This document shows, one piece after another, positions 7,001 to 9,038 of a DNA stretch of 9,038 bases. The stretch covers positions 1-9,038 of the forward strand of contig CAZXOP010000082.1 of NCBI GenBank assembly GCA_964642235.1, in the 5' to 3' direction. This DNA comes from CAYSND01 sp964642235 (GTDB taxonomy: Bacteria; Bacteroidota; Bacteroidia; Bacteroidales; UBA932). The first letter of the stretch is position 1. Each line of letters starts with the position of its first letter. The position numbers and the translations under genes are program-made. Under the pieces are notes generated by a model, which saw nothing but the letters and a program-made list of their open reading frames with translations, did no database searches and had not been told where the DNA came from.

Positions 7001-7279
7001 TAATCTCTCAACTTTCTTTACCTCATCGACTTTAGTAACGCAGATTCGTCTGACTTTTCCGTCCACTAACATTTCGCAGGCACCGCATTTTCCTATGCCA
7101 CACTCAAGTGTACGTTTTCTATCCTCAATACTATGGCTATGAACCTTAAACCCTGCCTGATGCAGAGCGGCTGCTATAGTGTTGCCTTTCTGTCCTTTAA
7201 CTGAAATACCTTCAAAAGTAAATTCGACTAAATCTTCTTGTGGAATATCAAGAATAGGGTGAGATGTTATTTTGTGCAT
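4037..7279 (-). CDS. Five-domain FAD/Fe-S amine or amino-acid dehydrogenase (HcnA-HcnB-ferredoxin-HcnC-like fusion)
   Basis: A 1080-residue cytoplasmic redox enzyme with no signal peptide or membrane segment. Domains in order: (1) ~18-85, [2Fe-2S] ferredoxin-like, C60-x4-C65-x2-C68-x11-C80; (2) ~118-450, FAD/NAD(P) pyridine-nucleotide oxidoreductase, with GAGPAG at 125-130, acidic D148 ending the second strand, and a second Rossmann motif GAGNIG at 272-277; (3) ~460-515, ferredoxin with C465, C471, C474, C478 and C499-x2-C502-x2-C505-x3-C509P, enough for two [4Fe-4S] clusters; (4) ~605-660, BFD-like [2Fe-2S], C609-x-C611...C645-x4-C650; (5) ~705-1065, DAO-family FAD oxidase with GGGMAG at 713-718 and GMRGHGFM near the end. 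The parts match subunits of hydrogen cyanide synthase, hydroxyproline/proline dehydrogenase and opine or sarcosine oxidases, where the DAO module oxidises an amine or imino acid and electrons pass through Fe-S centres. Substrate and acceptor are unknown. N736 replaces the usual acidic FAD-ribose ligand in domain 5. The ATG follows an AT-rich leader without a Shine-Dalgarno, under an exact TAACTTTG promoter element. Confidence 0.9.
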   Translation of the reverse strand: MHKITSHPILDIPQEDLVEFTFEGISVKGQKGNTIAAALHQAGFKVHSHSIEDRKRTLECGIGKCGACEMLVDGKVRRICVTKVDEVKKVERLGKDNGFNEVSQNASTYKEEAKKVYKTSVTIIGAGPAGLAVREELNKAGIDNIVLDNNSHIGGQFLMQTHQFFFFEKEKRFGGMRGFDIAKTLAGDSLEGIFLDCVVWDILQGKRIAVKNIATDEIFYVETQELVIATGAVPFMPAFKNDDEPGVYTAAVVQRMMNTEYTLLGKNILTIGAGNIGYLTSYQAMQAGANVKAIIEAMPNEGGFPVQANRVRRLGIPIMTSHILLEAIPNEDYTGVVGAIIAKCENFKPIPGTEQRIDGIDCINICTGLLPDSQLFTKGNTIFGRSCHGVGDAVRIGEGTSAVLRGKQCAYEVLQNLGKRINYNDYLTVSKEYLDSQQHPTRILQEPLRPSKERMEEKGFVLMDCLYGFACNPCSFACKHGAITKSSTSTTPIIDYDKCIGCMDCVSQCPGLAIFGYNFAKNWLFLPIEYEVKKDSEVYLIDNDGKKLGEGIVEHIAIKPNKTNMARVRSLTLKGEELLAARGFIVKENFPKPLEISKSTTADNKTYLCHCEDITVERLLELIGDRKSISADELKHISRLGMGACRGKRCLPRAKSSLRAYGIDVTGEFTPRGPMANLVEIGSLVNREQKEEYITPLKNTKVEKKKIGAIVAGGGMAGSGLFKYLSEAGYAPILINRDRGSSWRNIAGGRPAFSLPALADIANRNRELFIECSKLGDIEYHPIRYVNFAHDEATYRSLEASKAWSDAYMVDKKDFRKEISEYFNPDLNLYSHALITNGCWQSSPGKTINLIRELGKKAGGTILEETTLVDVEKIGSEYKVLIKDSTGKYTEYHTDIFINALGPDAEHFAKRLGIETGLFPVKHQAFITKRLPLLGKNGACLDMLIDRRKYKGFSAVYGQQLTDTGQIIGCASPAIDAIETGKDLTVNTQDFLEIASEVFSNWIPALKGVGLQATWSGYYVEPRYIVDPKLGLFTGMRGHGFMLSLYIGKLYVDYLQGKPVPDYFKEMALDAPGLSEQAFK

Positions 7280-7305
7280 TTTTATAATTTTTTAAATAGC
7301 GCTGA

Positions 7306-7335
7306 CAAAGTTAGTAAAAGTTATAAAAATAGAAA
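7306..7335 (-). promoter_or_regulatory. Candidate promoter for the large oxidoreductase gene
   Basis: The minus strand reads TAACTTTG (7306-7313), an exact TAnnTTTG -7 element, with TTTC (7332-7335) 18 bases upstream as a near-match to the TTTG -33 element. Transcription would begin about 20 bases before the ATG at 7279. It has the best overall promoter match in the window, since both elements are present at near-consensus spacing. Confidence 0.6.
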
Positions 7336-7383
7336 TATTTCTTTATCTCTTTTCCTAAAACCTTTTTTCTTCCTTTTTGAAGT

Positions 7384-7391
7384 TATATTCG
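7384..7391 (+). promoter_or_regulatory. Weak candidate -7 element for the lipoprotein gene
   Basis: TATATTCG matches TAnnTTTG at all fixed positions but one. A T-rich stretch (7363-7368) sits at -33 spacing without a true TTTG. It would give a leader of about 26 bases. It is divergent from, and about 70 bases away from, the oxidoreductase promoter, so the two genes share a compact 145-base control region. Confidence 0.35.
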
Positions 7392-7424
7392 GGACGTAAT
7401 TAATAATCGAAAAATGTAGGAGTT

Positions 7425-8519
7425 ATGAGAAGATTCGTGGAGTTTATAGTGCTTAGCATTATAATGATGTTGATTTCATGTTCGCGGGAGGTGAGGGATT
7501 GTGAGATAGCCCTCTCTTTCTCGTCAGAGTACAGGGCTTTGGAGTGGAAAAAGTTTACCGACTCAGTGCTCTCAAAGGGACTTGGTGGTGAGGTTCCTGA
7601 TACTAATAATTTTATATTATCTATAACTAACACCATCTCAGGTGCGGTTATATATAAAGGTAAGTATTCAGAAAAGCCGGAGAAAATCTCTGTTTCAGAG
7701 GGGAGTTATACGATATCTGTAATTTCAGAGGAGTTTTTACACCCCGCTTTTAATGCACCACAATGGGGAGATAATCAGATAATTCTTATTAAAGGAGGGG
7801 AATCGGTGAATGTTTCATTGCTCTGTAAGCAGTTAAATTCTGGGATGAGGATTAATTACTCCAAAGAGTTTAAGACAAAGTTCGCCACTTCTCTAATTCA
7901 TCTCCATTCGGGTGGGGATTCGTTATTTTATTCTTACGATGAAAAAAGAATTGCTTATTTCTCTCCTTCAAGAGTTGAAACGAGAATGAATACGGGGATA
8001 GGGGAGGGGAAACTCCTATTTGCCCGAACTCTTCGTCCAGCTGAGATACTTTCAGTTAACCTCTCCATTTCGGCTGATGACCATCTTGGGAAACAGGGTA
8101 TCTCCATAACTATGGATACAAGTAGGATTTGGCTCTCTGAGGATATTATTGCTGGAAACGAAAAGGATGGCAGCACTAAGGAGAAGGCGCTGACAATATC
8201 TGAAGCGAAGGGGTGGGGAGGAGCTAAGGGTGTTTGGGTAAAGGGGTATATAGTCGGGGGAGATATTACCTCTTCGGAAATACTCTTCACCCCTAATTTT
8301 ACCTCGAAAACCCATTTTGCCATCTCTGATAAGAGCCCTGAGACTCTTAGGGCAAACTGTATGGCTGTAGAGTTAAAAACGGGTAAACTTAGAGATACTC
8401 TAAACTTAGTCGATAATAAAGCCCTTTGGGGTAAAATGATCTGGTTGCAAGGGGATATTGTTGATTCCTATTTTGGACTTCCGGGGCTTAAAAATATAAA
8501 GGGTGTCTCTAAAAAGTAA
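7425..8519 (+). CDS. Secreted lipoprotein, DUF4493-like plus DUF6359-like domains
   Basis: A 364-residue predicted lipoprotein. Residues 1-19 form a type II signal peptide: R2 and R3, a hydrophobic stretch, then lipobox LISC with C19 as the lipidation site, so LspA would process it. S20-R21 follow. The middle, ~25-215, is beta-rich and resembles DUF4493 proteins of Bacteroidales: SEGSYTISV (91-99), FNAPQWGDNQIILIKGGES (109-127), then LLCKQLNSGMRI. The C-terminal part, ~235-362, resembles DUF6359: KEKALTISEA, VWVKGYIVGGD (270-280), a FTSKTHFAISD segment, LNLVDN, GDIVDSYFGLPGLKNIKGV; I take this to be a small beta-barrel, OB-like fold. Both families are named from memory, without a profile search. 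The start is supported by AGGAG at 7418-7422, though only two bases from the ATG. Function is unknown; a surface or periplasmic binding or structural role is possible. Confidence 0.82.
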   Translation: MRRFVEFIVLSIIMMLISCSREVRDCEIALSFSSEYRALEWKKFTDSVLSKGLGGEVPDTNNFILSITNTISGAVIYKGKYSEKPEKISVSEGSYTISVISEEFLHPAFNAPQWGDNQIILIKGGESVNVSLLCKQLNSGMRINYSKEFKTKFATSLIHLHSGGDSLFYSYDEKRIAYFSPSRVETRMNTGIGEGKLLFARTLRPAEILSVNLSISADDHLGKQGISITMDTSRIWLSEDIIAGNEKDGSTKEKALTISEAKGWGGAKGVWVKGYIVGGDITSSEILFTPNFTSKTHFAISDKSPETLRANCMAVELKTGKLRDTLNLVDNKALWGKMIWLQGDIVDSYFGLPGLKNIKGVSKK

Positions 8520-8550
8520 TGATACTATATTAATTATCGGATATCTTTAC

Positions 8551-8558
8551 TATATTTG
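8551..8558 (+). promoter_or_regulatory. Candidate -7 element TATATTTG for the YhhN-family gene
   Basis: An exact TAnnTTTG match ending 11 bases before the ATG at 8570, with no evident TTTG -33 element. If used, transcription would start only about 5 bases before the start codon, giving a nearly leaderless mRNA. The gene could instead be read through from the lipoprotein gene 50 bases upstream, since no terminator is visible between them. Confidence 0.4.
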
Positions 8559-8569
8559 TCTTAGATATT

Positions 8570-9038
8570 ATGAAAGCTAACAGATTAAACATCATCCCAT
8601 TCTATATTTCAGTCGCTATCTTTTTGGCGGCGATGTTTGCTAATATTCATCTTTTAGAGCTAATATTTAAGCCCTTGATGATATTATCACTGATGTATTT
8701 CTTTATAAAATCCGTCAATATAAGAACATCTTCTTTTTTTAAATATACCCTGTTAGCACTCTCCTTCAGCTTGATAGGGGATGTATTTCTAATGTTTAAC
8801 AAAGATGATGGTCTGCTTTTTATTCTTGGCATTGCTGCGTTTCTAATAGGACATGTTTTTTATATATTGGCTTTCAGTAGAATATTAATAGAAAATAAGG
8901 TTAAATTTAACTGGTATCTGGTAGTGTTGGTTGGGCTCCTATTTAGTAGTACGATTCCTTTATTGGTTCTTAGGGCAGGGGACTTTGCGTTACCTATTTT
9001 TATGTACTCTCTTACGATTTGTACAATGCTTGCCTTTG
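8570..9038 (+). CDS. YhhN/TMEM86-family membrane protein, putative lysoplasmalogenase (3' end outside window)
   Basis: The frame opens with ATG at 8570 and stays open to the window end: 156 codons plus one base, with the C-terminus missing. The product is a polytopic inner-membrane protein; hydrophobic segments are seen at about 8-24, 31-47, 58-76, 82-103, 115-133 and 141-156. Family signatures are FKPLM (K34-P35), LSFSLIGDVFLM (G70-D71) and GIAAFLIGHVFYILAF (H95, Y98), the pattern of YhhN/TMEM86 proteins. Some members hydrolyse the vinyl-ether bond of lysoplasmalogens; for bacterial members the substrate is mostly untested. Few codons separate it from plausible promoter TATATTTG, and no Shine-Dalgarno is visible. 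It follows the lipoprotein gene by 50 bases on the same strand; no functional link is evident. Confidence 0.85.
   Translation, partial: MKANRLNIIPFYISVAIFLAAMFANIHLLELIFKPLMILSLMYFFIKSVNIRTSSFFKYTLLALSFSLIGDVFLMFNKDDGLLFILGIAAFLIGHVFYILAFSRILIENKVKFNWYLVVLVGLLFSSTIPLLVLRAGDFALPIFMYSLTICTMLAF

Noticed and set aside
7955..8323. Overlapping minus-strand open frames opposite the lipoprotein gene
   Set aside because: The + strand frame has a signal peptide, lipobox and two family-like domains; the antisense frames have low-complexity, unrelated composition.
8647..8832. 61-residue minus-strand open frame
   Set aside because: It is antisense to the GD and aFlxgHvfY signatures of the YhhN-family protein, which is clearly the coding frame.

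Overview
The window looks like chromosomal DNA of a member of the Bacteroidota, most likely the order Bacteroidales. Three things point there. First, an ileS - TraR/DksA-like - lspA gene run of the Bacteroidales type is present. Second, LspA carries the long extracytoplasmic insertions seen in that group. Third, several intergenic regions hold the phylum's TAnnTTTG -7 promoter element, and Shine-Dalgarno sequences are few. The DNA is AT-rich. I see no tRNA, rRNA, CRISPR array, insertion sequence or phage gene, and no non-coding stretch longer than about 165 bases.

Left part (1-3368, + strand): a tight run of four genes. These are the 3' portion of ileS (isoleucyl-tRNA synthetase), a guanine deaminase that overlaps ileS by 8 bases, a TraR/DksA-family regulator whose zinc finger has lost three of four cysteines, and lspA (lipoprotein signal peptidase). 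They look like one transcription unit linking translation, purine salvage, stress-type transcription control and lipoprotein maturation. A convergent ECF-type sigma factor gene (3374-3871, - strand) ends 5 bases from the lspA stop. No anti-sigma gene lies beside it.

Middle (3872-4036): a 165-base spacer rich in dyad symmetry. It holds a 15-base palindrome in the sigma-gene leader, an 11-bp inverted repeat whose arms flank an exact TATCTTTG -7 element for the sigma gene, and an 8-bp hairpin just after the stop of the next gene.

Centre (4037-7279, - strand): one very large flavoprotein of 1080 residues. It joins in a single chain what is usually encoded by three or more genes in hydrogen cyanide synthase, hydroxyproline/proline dehydrogenase and opine/sarcosine oxidase systems. 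The order is a [2Fe-2S] ferredoxin domain, a FAD/NAD(P) pyridine-nucleotide oxidoreductase domain, an eight-cysteine ferredoxin domain, a BFD-like [2Fe-2S] domain and a DAO-type FAD amine/amino-acid oxidase domain. This is the most notable gene in the window; its substrate cannot be read from the sequence.

Right part (7280-9038): a 145-base divergent promoter region, then a secreted lipoprotein gene (+) resembling a DUF4493 plus DUF6359 protein. Last is the 5' part of a YhhN/TMEM86-family membrane protein gene (putative lysoplasmalogenase) that runs off the window end.
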